From Acetobacter pomorum (GTDB taxonomy: Bacteria > Pseudomonadota > Alphaproteobacteria > Acetobacterales > Acetobacteraceae), in the NCBI RefSeq assembly GCF_002738225.1, contig NZ_PEBQ01000113.1, positions 1-37,003 on the forward strand: a DNA stretch of 37,003 nt. The letters are read 5' to 3'. The notes under the pieces were generated by a model. That model was not told the DNA's origin, did no database searches, and saw only the letters and a list, made by a program, of their open reading frames with translations. The position numbers and the translations under genes were made by a program. Below are positions 8,173 to 16,713 of the stretch, piece by piece. Position 1 is the first letter of the stretch. Each line of letters starts with the position of its first letter.

Positions 8173-9195
8173 TTATGGGGCCGGTGGTTTGCCAGCCAGA
8201 ATGAGATCAGCTTCCTGATCTGTTAAAGGATAATGGAAAAACTTGCGGTAAAAGGCCTGCGTGACTTTGCGTATGTCTGTATCTGCAAAAAGATCTGGAT
8301 GCAGTTTTTGCGCAACCCATTGCAGCTGAAGCAGTTCCTCTGCACCATACCTATCCCATGCAAACACGCCGCGTGGGTTTATCCATACACGTCTGTTTTT
8401 GAAAGCTGCCAGAGACTGAAGGGGAGACGCTGCATCTGGCATTCCGGCAGAGGCACCAATAATAATAACATCCGGATTCCATGCTGCAATCTGTTCAAAC
8501 GAAACCGGGCGATGATTGCCGCTGACTGTAGCGGCATTTTGCCCGCCAGCAGTTTGTATCCATGCGTCTATTAGCGTATTTGTACCATCAATCTGTAGCG
8601 GGTTCAGGCGCGCAATATGTAAAACGCGTGGGCGATCTTTGACCGAAATATTGGCTAATCGTGAACTCAGTTGTTTAAGCGTTGCATCCATGTCTTCTTT
8701 GTAAACTTGGGCAACCTTGGAGGCTTCTGGTGTATCCAGAGCCTGGGCTGTCATGTCCATGGATTTCAGCATTTGCGGCAGCGTTGTATATTCTGCGCAT
8801 AAGGTCGGCACACCCATTCTGCGCAGTTCTTCCGCTTTTGCCGCAGTCGGTACAAAAGCCAGACCGATGTTGAGAGCCAGTAGATTTTCTGCGCTGGCGG
8901 TATCAGGTTTCACACCTGTGTGGGCGTTTTTCATGACAGGCGCCACCTTGAACAGCCAAGGACTATCGATCGGGCTTTCTGCAGAAACACGGATACGGTT
9001 TGCCGCCCCAAGTATGACGGAAATTTCGTTATGGGCGAACCATAAGTCTGCAATGGGTGGATGATCGTCCTTGATCTCAACGGTATGGCCGGTCATATCC
9101 GTAACGCTTAGCGCTACGGCAGACGGTGTTGTAAAAATGCTTAATCCGGCAAGTAATAGGGTGGAATAGCAAAGGCGTGTCAGTAATGAAGACAT
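8173..9195 (-). CDS. Periplasmic substrate-binding protein, iron/cobalamin (FecB/BtuF-like) type
   Basis: The 340-residue product has a signal peptide (residues 1-28, ending PSAVA) and then the start of a class III periplasmic binding protein: VTDMTGHTVEIKDD. Further blocks are ENLLALNIGLAFVP, PVSFEQIAAWNPDVIIIG and NRRVWINPRG. These proteins deliver ferric siderophores, heme or cobalamin to an ABC importer. No permease or ATPase gene is next to it, so the ligand and partner remain open. The ribosome-binding site AGGA stands 8 bases before the ATG. It lies inside one arm of a perfect 8-bp inverted repeat (see 9200-9230), suggesting translational control. Confidence 0.85.
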   Translation of the reverse strand: MSSLLTRLCYSTLLLAGLSIFTTPSAVALSVTDMTGHTVEIKDDHPPIADLWFAHNEISVILGAANRIRVSAESPIDSPWLFKVAPVMKNAHTGVKPDTASAENLLALNIGLAFVPTAAKAEELRRMGVPTLCAEYTTLPQMLKSMDMTAQALDTPEASKVAQVYKEDMDATLKQLSSRLANISVKDRPRVLHIARLNPLQIDGTNTLIDAWIQTAGGQNAATVSGNHRPVSFEQIAAWNPDVIIIGASAGMPDAASPLQSLAAFKNRRVWINPRGVFAWDRYGAEELLQLQWVAQKLHPDLFADTDIRKVTQAFYRKFFHYPLTDQEADLILAGKPPAP

Positions 9196-9199
9196 GGGG

Positions 9200-9230
9200 C
9201 GTATCCTGTTTTTGCATACGATAGGATACG
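9200..9230 (-). promoter_or_regulatory. Hairpin that would mask the ribosome-binding site of the substrate-binding protein gene
   Basis: On the minus strand CGTATCCT (9230-9223) and AGGATACG (9207-9200) are exact reverse complements with a 15-base loop. The second arm contains the AGGA that serves the ATG at 9195, with 8 bases between. A transcript starting upstream of 9230 could fold so that the Shine-Dalgarno is paired. The same dyad could also work as a DNA operator. Confidence 0.45.
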
Positions 9231-9291
9231 GATGGATGCGTCACAAGCGCTATGTTGGCACGGATATGGCAAGCAACCGGAGGAACTTACA

Positions 9292-9504
9292 TTGCGTAAG
9301 CATAAGGTTATGTTGGGTGATAAAGTGCTTTATCAGGCGTCTCAGCTTTCACATGCCCAACGTTTTGCAAAAGCACGGCAAGTGGAGGGAGTGCCGTGCC
9401 ACGTTGTGCCGGATGAAACACCAAAAGCCCCACGGAAGGTACGAATTAATAGCCTGACAGGTAAGCCTTATCGCAAGGTAACATCAGGGACAGTTGTAAA
9501 ATAA
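9292..9504 (+). CDS. Small basic protein, unknown function (TTG start)
   Basis: No family was recognised. The 70-residue product begins RKHKVMLGDKV after the start codon and is rich in lysine and arginine. It shows no signal peptide or membrane segment. The TTG at 9292 was chosen because a near-perfect GGAGGA lies at 9279-9284, with 8 bases between GGAGG and the TTG. A longer reading from an ATG at 9232 has only AGGA at 5 bases and runs through sequence shared with the control region of the opposite gene. It ends 8 bases from the stop of the convergent gene at 9513. Coding is supported mainly by the ribosome-binding site and clean frame. Confidence 0.55.
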   Translation: MRKHKVMLGDKVLYQASQLSHAQRFAKARQVEGVPCHVVPDETPKAPRKVRINSLTGKPYRKVTSGTVVK

Positions 9505-9512
9505 ATCACAAA

Positions 9513-9758
9513 TTATACAAGCACAGAGCGATTGTTGCGCCACGCTTCTTCCAGCGCATCTGCCGGGTCCGCGTGGGGGGTGCTCCAACTGCCTTCCTTG
9601 TCTGGTGCATGTGTCAGGGCGCGCCACGTGGCTTCACCTGTCTGACGTTCCAGGGCAATGTGCCAACCCGGTGGAATACGCGCTAGCAGACGTTCCATTT
9701 TTTGCCCGGATGTCAGAGGTTTTGCGTAATTATGTCCCATCTTTTCATCCCATGACAT
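9513..9758 (-). CDS. Small conserved-looking protein, last gene of the pentose phosphate cluster
   Basis: No family was recognised. The 81-residue product is soluble and has the look of a real protein: RIPPGWHIALERQTGEATW, then DPADALEEAWRNN. There is no signal peptide. Its first ATG directly follows the gntK stop (TAAATG), so it is probably translated by coupling to gntK. Two further in-frame ATGs follow within 18 bases; the third has GGGA about 7 bases upstream and could be the true start. Being last in the sugar-phosphate operon suggests, but does not show, a related role. Confidence 0.65.
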   Translation of the reverse strand: MSWDEKMGHNYAKPLTSGQKMERLLARIPPGWHIALERQTGEATWRALTHAPDKEGSWSTPHADPADALEEAWRNNRSVLV

Positions 9759-10343
9759 TTACAGGTTTGAAGGTAAGGTTCTCAAACGGGTAAGAATTTC
9801 GGCAATAACTTCTGCCGGTTCAGCCATTACGGAAAAAGTAAGTGCATTTTCATCTGCTTGGGGTGGTTCCAGTGTTTGTAACTGGCTGGGCAGCAAAGAA
9901 GCAGGCATAAAGTGTTTGGGCCGGGTTTTTAGCCTTTGGGCCAGAACAGATGTATCTGCACTTAAATAGATAAATAAAAGCTTCACGCCATCTTGGCGCA
10001 GTTGGTCACGGTAAACGCGGCGCAATGCGGAACAGGCAAGAATGCCGCCTGTGCCGGCTTTCTGTTTTTCAGCCAACCAAGCATGACAACGGGAGAGCCA
10101 CCCTTGGCGGTCTGCATCCGTTAGCGGAATGCCATGAGACATTTTTTCAATATTGGCTGGGTCATGCAGACTGTCTGCATCTAGCCATGGCCATCCCAGT
10201 TCATTATGCAATCCCTCTGCCACAGTGCTTTTTCCGGACCCGCACACACCCATAACGACCAGCAGGCAAGGCGGAATGCCTTGTGCTGCGGGCTGAGTGG
10301 GCAGTGTGCTGTCTGTAGGGTGGGCAGAAGCATTCTGTGGCAT
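9759..10343 (-). CDS. gntK: Gluconokinase
   Basis: The 194-residue product phosphorylates D-gluconate to 6-phosphogluconate with ATP. The Walker A motif MGVCGSGKST is at 31-40. WLDADSLHDPANIEKM, GIPLTDADRQGWL and ACSALRRVYRDQLR are the standard GntK blocks. The first 30 residues are an extra, alanine- and proline-rich stretch compared with the usual length of about 175. The ATG at 10343 was chosen because it lies 10 bases after the rpiA stop; the frame is open further upstream, but only within rpiA. In an acetic acid bacterium this enzyme brings periplasmically made gluconate into the pentose phosphate pathway, which explains its place in this operon. Confidence 0.93.
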   Translation of the reverse strand: MPQNASAHPTDSTLPTQPAAQGIPPCLLVVMGVCGSGKSTVAEGLHNELGWPWLDADSLHDPANIEKMSHGIPLTDADRQGWLSRCHAWLAEKQKAGTGGILACSALRRVYRDQLRQDGVKLLFIYLSADTSVLAQRLKTRPKHFMPASLLPSQLQTLEPPQADENALTFSVMAEPAEVIAEILTRLRTLPSNL

Positions 10344-10353
10344 TGGCGTTCTT

Positions 10354-11067
10354 TTAATCCTGCTGTGGGGTGAGGGTGCGGATACCTTCTGGCCCGGCGG
10401 TAATGGTCTGGCACGCCATGTGCAAAAACAGCCCGTGCTCAACCACACCTACAATTTCCAGAATGGCGCGACCCAGCTTTTCAGGTTCCATCATGGGGCC
10501 AAAGACGCAATCCATGATCAGGTTCTTTTCATCGGTCAGATAAAAAGAAGCATCGCGGTTGCGGCGTGGTGTCACGTGTGCGCCCAGTTTGCCCAACTGG
10601 CGGGCAACGTTTTCCCAGCCGAAGGGAATAACCTCTACGGGCAGCGGACATTTTGCACCCAGATGATCTACATATTTGCTGGCATCTGCCACCACCACAA
10701 ACTGTTTGGCGGCAGAGGCAACAATTTTTTCCCACAAGAGTGCACCGCCTAAACCTTTAATCAGGTTTAGTGTGCGTGGTTCAATTTCATCTGCGCCATC
10801 TATGGCAATATCCAGCTCAGGCTGTGCCCCAAAAGTGGTGAGGGGAATGCCTTCCTCTCTGGCCTGTTTTTCTGTCACGCTGGAGGTGGGAATGGCACGG
10901 ATATGCAGCCCTTCCTCCCGCACGCGGCGGCCAAGCTCAGCAACAACAAATTTGGCTGTAGAACCCGTGCCGAGGCCAACGGCCATGCCATCCTGCACAA
11001 GAGATGCAGCCTTAATGGCAGCTTGCTGTTTGAAAGCCGCGGCGGGATCGGGCGGAGTTGCGGTCAT
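10354..11067 (-). CDS. rpiA: Ribose-5-phosphate isomerase A
   Basis: The 237-residue product interconverts ribulose 5-phosphate and ribose 5-phosphate. GLGTGST (31-37) forms the phosphate loop. IDGADEIE (89-96) gives the acidic pair D90/D93, and K104 and E113 match the catalytic lysine and glutamate of the E. coli enzyme, with one residue inserted between. LPVEVIPFGW follows later. Length is a little above the usual 220. The start lies 16 bases after pgl, with AGGA upstream. Gene order pgl-rpiA-gntK and short spacings show an operon. Confidence 0.96.
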   Translation of the reverse strand: MTATPPDPAAAFKQQAAIKAASLVQDGMAVGLGTGSTAKFVVAELGRRVREEGLHIRAIPTSSVTEKQAREEGIPLTTFGAQPELDIAIDGADEIEPRTLNLIKGLGGALLWEKIVASAAKQFVVVADASKYVDHLGAKCPLPVEVIPFGWENVARQLGKLGAHVTPRRNRDASFYLTDEKNLIMDCVFGPMMEPEKLGRAILEIVGVVEHGLFLHMACQTITAGPEGIRTLTPQQD

Positions 11068-11083
11068 GCCGGTTTATATCCTG

Positions 11084-11830
11084 TTAGTTCTGCGGAGCGG
11101 GGGCTGCTGGCTGATCTAAAAACCATGTCAGATCTCCCGCACTTGTAATGGCGCTGGCAGGGCAGGCGGGATCTTGCGCCCTTACACGGGCAACAGCCTC
11201 TTTTTTGTCTGCCCCTTCTACCAGAAAAATCACGTGTCGGCTGGCATGAATGGCCGGGTATGTCAGCGTTAAGCGTGTGTGTGGCGCAGTGGGCGGCACG
11301 CAGGGTGCAACCCACGCAATGCGTTCTTGCAAGACAGGCTGGCCGGGAAACAATGAGGCCGTATGGCCATCTGTGCCCAAACCTAGGAGATTGACATCAA
11401 AAAGTGGCTTATCGGCCTCCAGCACATTTCCTGAATAAATCTGCTTTAAGGTTGCCTCATATGCCTTTGCAGCCTGTTCTGCCGTGCCTTTATCCGGCAT
11501 GGGGAAAATGTTTTCTGCTGGCACCGGCACGCGGGAAAACAGCAGGCGGCGCATCATGCCGTAATTGCTATCTGCATGGTCATGCGGGACAAATCTGTCA
11601 TCCCCCAGAAAAAACTGCATGCGCTGCCAAGGAAGGCGGCTGACGTAAGGTTCTTCTGCCATCAAGCGGTAAAGATGCTGTGGTGTGCTGCCGCCGCTCA
11701 GTGCAATTCGGAAAGGGGCTTCCGGGCGCTGAAGTGTCTGTTTTACAAGCCATTCAGCCAGATCATGCATCAGGCTTTCGCGCGTTGCGGAAATATGCAC
11801 GGCACCGGTAGCGGTCGTCTGTTCTGTCAC
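11084..11830 (-). CDS. pgl: 6-phosphogluconolactonase
   Basis: The 248-residue product hydrolyses 6-phosphogluconolactone to 6-phosphogluconate. It is a DevB-type lactonase: ALSGGSTPQHLY (43-54), FFLGDDRFVP (73-82) and LLGLGTDGHTASLFPG (148-163) are the family motifs. I chose the GTG at 11830 because AGGAAAG lies about 8 bases upstream and the GTG shares four bases (GTGA) with the stop of the HAD gene, a usual coupling arrangement. A longer reading to 11905 would run deep into the upstream gene. The first pathway enzyme, glucose-6-phosphate dehydrogenase, is not encoded in the window. Confidence 0.94.
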   Translation of the reverse strand: MTEQTTATGAVHISATRESLMHDLAEWLVKQTLQRPEAPFRIALSGGSTPQHLYRLMAEEPYVSRLPWQRMQFFLGDDRFVPHDHADSNYGMMRRLLFSRVPVPAENIFPMPDKGTAEQAAKAYEATLKQIYSGNVLEADKPLFDVNLLGLGTDGHTASLFPGQPVLQERIAWVAPCVPPTAPHTRLTLTYPAIHASRHVIFLVEGADKKEAVARVRAQDPACPASAITSAGDLTWFLDQPAAPAPQN

Positions 11831-12714
11831 GATACTGTCTTTCCTGCGATGTCTGAAAGAGGTGCTACACGGGGCAATACAAACTGTTCCATGGCTTTGG
11901 CCCAACCATTTTCCGAATTGGAAGCTGTTATAAAATGGGCCTGTGCTGCCACGTCTGGTTTTGCCTGCCCCATGGCAATGGAAAGCCCCCCGATGGAAAG
12001 CATGGGCACATCGTTGTTCATGTCTCCAATGCAGGCAACTTCTTCTATGGGAATATTATAAAAGCTGGCCAGTTGGCGCAGGGCATAGCCTTTATTGGCG
12101 TTTAGGGGGGTAATATCCAAAAAACATTTGCAGGATCGTGCCACGCTGGCGCGGCCTTGAAGCAACTGGCCAATTTCCAGCTCTTGGCGCTCCAGGGCTT
12201 CATAGTCAGCTGAGGCACCTGTTACCTTGCCGACTTCTTGCTGATAGTCATTAAACGATGGCACGGCTGTCGGTGTCATGCGTATCGCTCTTGCTTCAGG
12301 TTCTACGTAAGCGCCTGTTGCATTGGTCACCAACCATTCGTGCCCCCGGAACAGCCATGCATCAATCTGATGCACTTTCAGCATCAACAGCGTATCCTGA
12401 ACGGCTTCTGGGTCTAGCGAAAGGCGGGAGCGGATTGTGCGGTCTGCATTAAAAATGGTTCCACCATTTAATGCGCCATAGGGTGTATGCACACCAAGCG
12501 CATCAAAATACATTTCCATTCCACCCGGAGGGCGGCTGCTTACAAAGCAAACAGGCACGCCTGCTTTTTTCAGGGTTTGGATGGCAGCAATACTCTCACG
12601 CGTGACCTGTTTTTCAGGGGTGAGTATTGTGCCATCCATGTCTGATACAACCAAGCGGATACGAGAAGCAGGCGGACGGCCCGGGTTATGTCCGTTCTGT
12701 CCGGTATCTGTCAT
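11827..12714 (-). CDS. Cof-type HAD-IIB phosphatase
   Basis: The 295-residue product is a haloacid dehalogenase superfamily hydrolase. Motif I is SDMDGTIL with nucleophile D25 and D27, motif II is the SSR at 59-61, K208 lies in NANKGYAL, and motif IV is GDMNND (230-235). The large cap between motifs II and III is the IIB type. Such enzymes remove phosphate from sugar phosphates and nucleotides. Its place between gnd and pgl suggests a phosphatase for a pathway intermediate or by-product, which is inference. AGGAG lies about 10 bases before the ATG. The stop overlaps the pgl start by four bases. Confidence 0.9.
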   Translation of the reverse strand: MTDTGQNGHNPGRPPASRIRLVVSDMDGTILTPEKQVTRESIAAIQTLKKAGVPVCFVSSRPPGGMEMYFDALGVHTPYGALNGGTIFNADRTIRSRLSLDPEAVQDTLLMLKVHQIDAWLFRGHEWLVTNATGAYVEPEARAIRMTPTAVPSFNDYQQEVGKVTGASADYEALERQELEIGQLLQGRASVARSCKCFLDITPLNANKGYALRQLASFYNIPIEEVACIGDMNNDVPMLSIGGLSIAMGQAKPDVAAQAHFITASNSENGWAKAMEQFVLPRVAPLSDIAGKTVS

Positions 12715-12752
12715 GCTTCTCCACTCCTGCCTTATTTGTTTGCTGTGTTAAT

Positions 12753-13751
12753 TTAGCTTTTATTTTCGATGTGGCCACCAAAGCCAAAACGCATGGCAGA
12801 CAGAACTTTTTCTGCAAATGTATTGCCACTGCGTGAGCGGAAGCGGGTGAACAATGCGGCTGTCATAACGGGTACGGGCACGGCTTCTTCAATTGCGGCC
12901 TCAATTGTCCAGCGGCCTTCACCAGAATCATTTACTTCACCGCTGAATTCAGAAAGCTCGCCATTTTTTGCCAGAGCCTGAGCTGTTAGATCCAACAACC
13001 AGGAGGATACCACGCTGCCCCGGCGCCAGACCTCTGCAATATCTGCCATGTTGAGGGAGAAGCGTTCATCTTCTGCCAGCAGTGGTGAATCCTTGCGGTA
13101 CATCACGTCAAAGCCTTCAGCAAAGGCCTGCATCATGCCGTATTCAATGCCATTATGAACCATTTTAACAAAATGGCCTGATCCAGCAGGGCCGCAGTAA
13201 AGGTAGCCCTGTTCTGCACGGGGGTCGAGATCTGTGCGGTCTCGGCCCGGCGTGCGCGGAATATCCCCAATTCCGGGAGCCAGAGAGGCCAGAATGGGGT
13301 CAATATGCTCGGCACCTTCACGCGGGCCACCATACATCATGCAGTAGCCGCGTTCCAATCCCCACACACCGCCAGATGTGCCGACATCAATATAATCAAT
13401 GCCTTTTTCGGCCAGTATTTTAGCACGGCGGATATCGTCCTTATAGTAGGTGTTGCCACCATCAATAACGATATCGCCTTTCTGCATCAGGCCAGCTAGA
13501 TCCATTACGGTTTCTTCCGTAATGGCGCCCGCAGGGAGCATGGACCACACAATTTTTTTGGGCCCATTCAGCTTTTCCACCATATCGGCAAGGTTGCTGG
13601 CGGCAACAGCACGTCCGGCCTCTGCGCGAGCAACGGTTTTTTCCACCATTGCGGTATCGCGGTCATAAACAACAACGTCGTGCCCGTGCCGTGTCAGACG
13701 GACGGCAATATTGCCGCCCATTCTGCCCAGCCCAACAATGCCAATCTGCAT
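12753..13751 (-). CDS. gnd: 6-phosphogluconate dehydrogenase, short (NAD-type) form
   Basis: The 332-residue product oxidatively decarboxylates 6-phosphogluconate to ribulose 5-phosphate. The Rossmann motif GLGRMGG is at 7-13. The second strand ends VVVYDRD with D30, which favours NAD over [17 protein letters not shown] (123-135) and [12 protein letters not shown] (196-207, with K196 and N200) form the substrate site. Its length is that of the short GndA/YqeC-like class, not the 470-residue NADP form. AGGAGA precedes the ATG by 5 bases. The gene lies 21 bases after tal-pgi and 38 before the HAD gene. Confidence 0.94.
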   Translation of the reverse strand: MQIGIVGLGRMGGNIAVRLTRHGHDVVVYDRDTAMVEKTVARAEAGRAVAASNLADMVEKLNGPKKIVWSMLPAGAITEETVMDLAGLMQKGDIVIDGGNTYYKDDIRRAKILAEKGIDYIDVGTSGGVWGLERGYCMMYGGPREGAEHIDPILASLAPGIGDIPRTPGRDRTDLDPRAEQGYLYCGPAGSGHFVKMVHNGIEYGMMQAFAEGFDVMYRKDSPLLAEDERFSLNMADIAEVWRRGSVVSSWLLDLTAQALAKNGELSEFSGEVNDSGEGRWTIEAAIEEAVPVPVMTAALFTRFRSRSGNTFAEKVLSAMRFGFGGHIENKS

Positions 13752-13772
13752 TATCTTCTCCTGTCTGATATT

Positions 13773-16628
13773 TTACAGGGCGTCATGCAGGGCGGAAGCA
13801 AGCGCTGCAAGGCCTTCTTTCAGATTTCCTTTAATATGCACCCGCAGGGCACGGCGTTTGCGTTCGGCCAGCACGTCAAAATCTCCACGCGCTTGCGCAG
13901 CTTTTACAACGCCAAAGGAATAGCCAGTGCCGGGCACGGGCAGGTCTCGTGCATCATCCGCAGTAATTTGCAGAAAAACGCCAGTGTTGGGGCCTCCTTT
14001 GTAAGCCTGACCGGTAGAGTGCAGGAAGCGGGGGCCAAATTCTGCGGCCGTGGCAATGGTTTTGGCATCCCGCACATGCAGGCGCACATGCTGGATCCAC
14101 TCCAGTGTTTCACGGTTGCGTTCAATGTAAGCCAGAAGGCCCACGTAGTCTCCGGCTTTTACGCGGTCAAAATGTGCTTTCAGAATAGCGGTGGCCGTAT
14201 CCCCTTTAAGAGCTGAGGCATTGGCTGGGTCAGCAAAAAACACCAATGGGCCGTGCTGTGCAAAGGGGGCTTCTGCGGGCAGCTTTCCGGTTTTTTCGTA
14301 AGCTTCCATCAGCTTGCGTGTTTCAATCTTGGTGGATTCAACATCTGGCTGATCGAACGGATCTATGTTCAGGAAAGCCCCGGCAACAGCGGTTGCAATT
14401 TCCCACCGGAAGAATTCCTGCGCAATCTGGCGCTTGTTGTGGAAATTGATGGTAATGACAGGCTGTCCCACATCAATCAGGGTAGAAATGGCTTCGTCCT
14501 GTTCATGCCGATGTTCGGGTGCAAGGCGCAGATATACAAAGAGTCTGTCTTTGCCGTAGCGTTTGGGGCCACCCAGTGTTTCATCATCAATGGGGATAAT
14601 GCCCTTGCCATGCTTGCCAGTGGATTCAGCAATAAGCTGTTCCATCCAGGCACCAAAATCCATGATCTGTGGCGTGGCAATAATAGTGAGTTTGTCCCGT
14701 CCAAACTGTGTGGCGGCAACACCCATAATGGTGCCTAACAAAACACCAGGGTTGGATGCAGGCGGCACGCTGCCATCGCACATGCGCACGCCACGCAAGG
14801 CATCTTCAAGGAACAGGCGCAGCGGCACACCGGCTGCGGCCGCAGGCACCATACCAAAGTTGGAAAGAACGGAGTAACGGCCACCAATCTGCGGGTCACC
14901 GGCAAAAATCTTCCAGAACCCTTCGGCCTTGGCAAAAGCTTCCAGCTTGGAGCCGGGGTCTGTAATGGCGACAAAGTGTGACCCGGCTTTTTCTTTCAGC
15001 GCCCGTTTGGCCAGATCCTGAAAATAGGCCAGCATGATATTGGGCTCCAGCGTACTGCCGGATTTGGAGGCCACAATAAACAGTGTGTGGTGCGGGTCTA
15101 TCTTCTTTTCAAAAGCAGCAACCTGCTGTGGGTCCGTGCTATCCAGCACGTAAAGATGGCCAAAACCTTCGTGCTTGCCAAAAGTCATGGCCAGTACTTC
15201 AGGCCCAAGGCTGGAGCCACCCATACCCATAAGCAGAACCTGATGGAACCCACGCGCTTTCACTTCTGCCTGAAAAGCTTCCAGATCCCCAATATGCTTC
15301 AGACGGTCATCCACCGTATTCAGCCAGTTCAGCCATTTGGCTTCAGGGCCATTTGTCCATACAGAGGCATCTTTGGCCCATAGGCGACGAATGGTGCCCG
15401 CTTTACGCCATTCTGCCAGCCCTTTGTTAACGGCTTCCTGAAAATCAGCTGGCAAGCTTGTTTTCAAGGTTGTCAGCTTATCTTCCAGCAGAGTGGCCTG
15501 CTTGGCCGCAACAGAACCCAGCAGCCCATCAAAGGCATCTGCAAAAGACAGCACACCTTCATCTACAAGTGTTTTTGTAATGCCTTCCAGATTCAGGCCA
15601 AGGCGCTGGGCATCTTCCATCACCTGTCGTGCATTAGCGATATCTGAGCCAAGAGTTTCAGCCACAGTGCCGTGGTCACGGAAGGCATCCATGGTGGCAG
15701 GGGGTAAAGTGTTGACGGTCTGGGGGCCAATCAGGCTTTCAACATACAGCACATCGCTATAGGTTTTATCTTTGGTGCCGGTGGAGGCCCACAGAAGGCG
15801 CTGGGGTTGTGCGCCCGCTTCTTCCAGCGCTTTCCAGCGTGGCGTCTGCATAATTTCCTGCCAGTACACGTAGGCCATTTTGGCATTGGCAATAGCCACT
15901 TTGCCACGCAGGGCCTTCAGGGCTACGGCATCTTTATCTCCCGCAGCAACACGGCGATCAATTTCCGCATCAATCTTGCTATCAATCCGGCTGACAAAGA
16001 AGGAGGCAACGGAGGCAACGCGGGAAAGATCTTTTCCTTTGGCCTTCAGATCTTCCAAGCCACTCAGCCACGCATCCACAACATCTTTGTAGGCGTTCAG
16101 AGAGAAAATAAGCGTAACGTTGATGTTAATGCCTGCCGCAATGCTTGTGCGGATAGCCGGAATGCTTTCAGGCGTTGCGGGAATTTTCACCATCAGGTTG
16201 GGTTCAGCCACAGCCGCCCACAGGCGGGCGGCCTCATGCACTGTGCCCTGCATATCCCGTGCCAGATAAGGGGAGACTTCCAGACTTACAAAGCCATCTT
16301 TGCCGTGGGTTTGTGCATAAACCGGGGCCAGAACATGGGCCGCAGCTTTAATATCGGTAACCGCCAGTTTTTCGTAAAGCATGCCGGGGGCGATAATTTC
16401 ATGCGCCAGAATATCACGCATCTGGGCGTCATATTCCGTGCCTTCTCCCATAGCTTTCTGGAAAATGGCCGGATTGGAGGTGACACCACGAATGTCATCA
16501 TCCTGCACGAGGCGCGCCAGAGAACCATCCTCCACAAAGGAGCGGCGGATGAAGTCCAACCAAGGGGACTGATGGGCGTTTGCAAGTGCCCGTAACGGAT
16601 TGGCGCTTGGCGTGGCGGAGGATGTCAT
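13773..16628 (-). CDS. tal-pgi: Bifunctional transaldolase / glucose-6-phosphate isomerase
   Basis: The 951-residue product is a fusion. Residues 1 to about 370 are transaldolase: RGVTSNPAIFQKAM (48-61), NLMVKIPAT with the likely Schiff-base lysine K148, VASFFVSRIDSKID, and LWASTGTKDK (279-288). The remainder, from about residue 400, is phosphoglucose isomerase: VLLMGMGGSSLGPE, FIVASKSGST, and IGGRYSVLSNFG. It therefore links fructose 6-phosphate with both glucose 6-phosphate and sedoheptulose 7-phosphate. Such fusions are known in acetic acid bacteria and some other bacteria. AGGA lies about 9 bases before the ATG. Both halves look intact. It sits between tkt and gnd in one operon. Confidence 0.96.
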   Translation of the reverse strand: MTSSATPSANPLRALANAHQSPWLDFIRRSFVEDGSLARLVQDDDIRGVTSNPAIFQKAMGEGTEYDAQMRDILAHEIIAPGMLYEKLAVTDIKAAAHVLAPVYAQTHGKDGFVSLEVSPYLARDMQGTVHEAARLWAAVAEPNLMVKIPATPESIPAIRTSIAAGININVTLIFSLNAYKDVVDAWLSGLEDLKAKGKDLSRVASVASFFVSRIDSKIDAEIDRRVAAGDKDAVALKALRGKVAIANAKMAYVYWQEIMQTPRWKALEEAGAQPQRLLWASTGTKDKTYSDVLYVESLIGPQTVNTLPPATMDAFRDHGTVAETLGSDIANARQVMEDAQRLGLNLEGITKTLVDEGVLSFADAFDGLLGSVAAKQATLLEDKLTTLKTSLPADFQEAVNKGLAEWRKAGTIRRLWAKDASVWTNGPEAKWLNWLNTVDDRLKHIGDLEAFQAEVKARGFHQVLLMGMGGSSLGPEVLAMTFGKHEGFGHLYVLDSTDPQQVAAFEKKIDPHHTLFIVASKSGSTLEPNIMLAYFQDLAKRALKEKAGSHFVAITDPGSKLEAFAKAEGFWKIFAGDPQIGGRYSVLSNFGMVPAAAAGVPLRLFLEDALRGVRMCDGSVPPASNPGVLLGTIMGVAATQFGRDKLTIIATPQIMDFGAWMEQLIAESTGKHGKGIIPIDDETLGGPKRYGKDRLFVYLRLAPEHRHEQDEAISTLIDVGQPVITINFHNKRQIAQEFFRWEIATAVAGAFLNIDPFDQPDVESTKIETRKLMEAYEKTGKLPAEAPFAQHGPLVFFADPANASALKGDTATAILKAHFDRVKAGDYVGLLAYIERNRETLEWIQHVRLHVRDAKTIATAAEFGPRFLHSTGQAYKGGPNTGVFLQITADDARDLPVPGTGYSFGVVKAAQARGDFDVLAERKRRALRVHIKGNLKEGLAALASALHDAL

Positions 16629-16650
16629 GGGTGGTTATCCTTTCTCCATC

Positions 16651-16673
16651 CTGCCCGATCAAACGCCGGGCAG
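16651..16673 (-). other. Perfect hairpin in the tkt to tal-pgi spacer
   Basis: CTGCCCG (16651-16657) pairs exactly with CGGGCAG (16667-16673) around a 9-base loop. It lies in the 85-base gap between tkt and tal-pgi. There is no T run after it, so it is probably not a terminator. It could protect or process the operon mRNA and set the ratio of the two products. Confidence 0.4.
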
Positions 16674-16713
16674 ACCGATGTAATGTAACGTGCGGTGAAA
16701 GATCAGGTTTTGT

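Noticed and set aside
9194..9457. Alternative plus-strand frame over the small gene at 9292
   Set aside because: It starts within the substrate-binding protein start region, has many Cys/His/Arg residues typical of a shadow, and lacks the ribosome-binding site that fits the other frame.
15807..16595. Plus-strand open frame of 262 codons inside tal-pgi
   Set aside because: It is antisense to the transaldolase half of the fusion gene, whose motifs are firm; the frame is a by-product of codon bias.
13773..16628. Tal-Pgi considered as a sequencing or assembly fusion
   Set aside because: The frame is continuous over 951 codons with both active sites intact, and such fusions are known in acetic acid bacteria.
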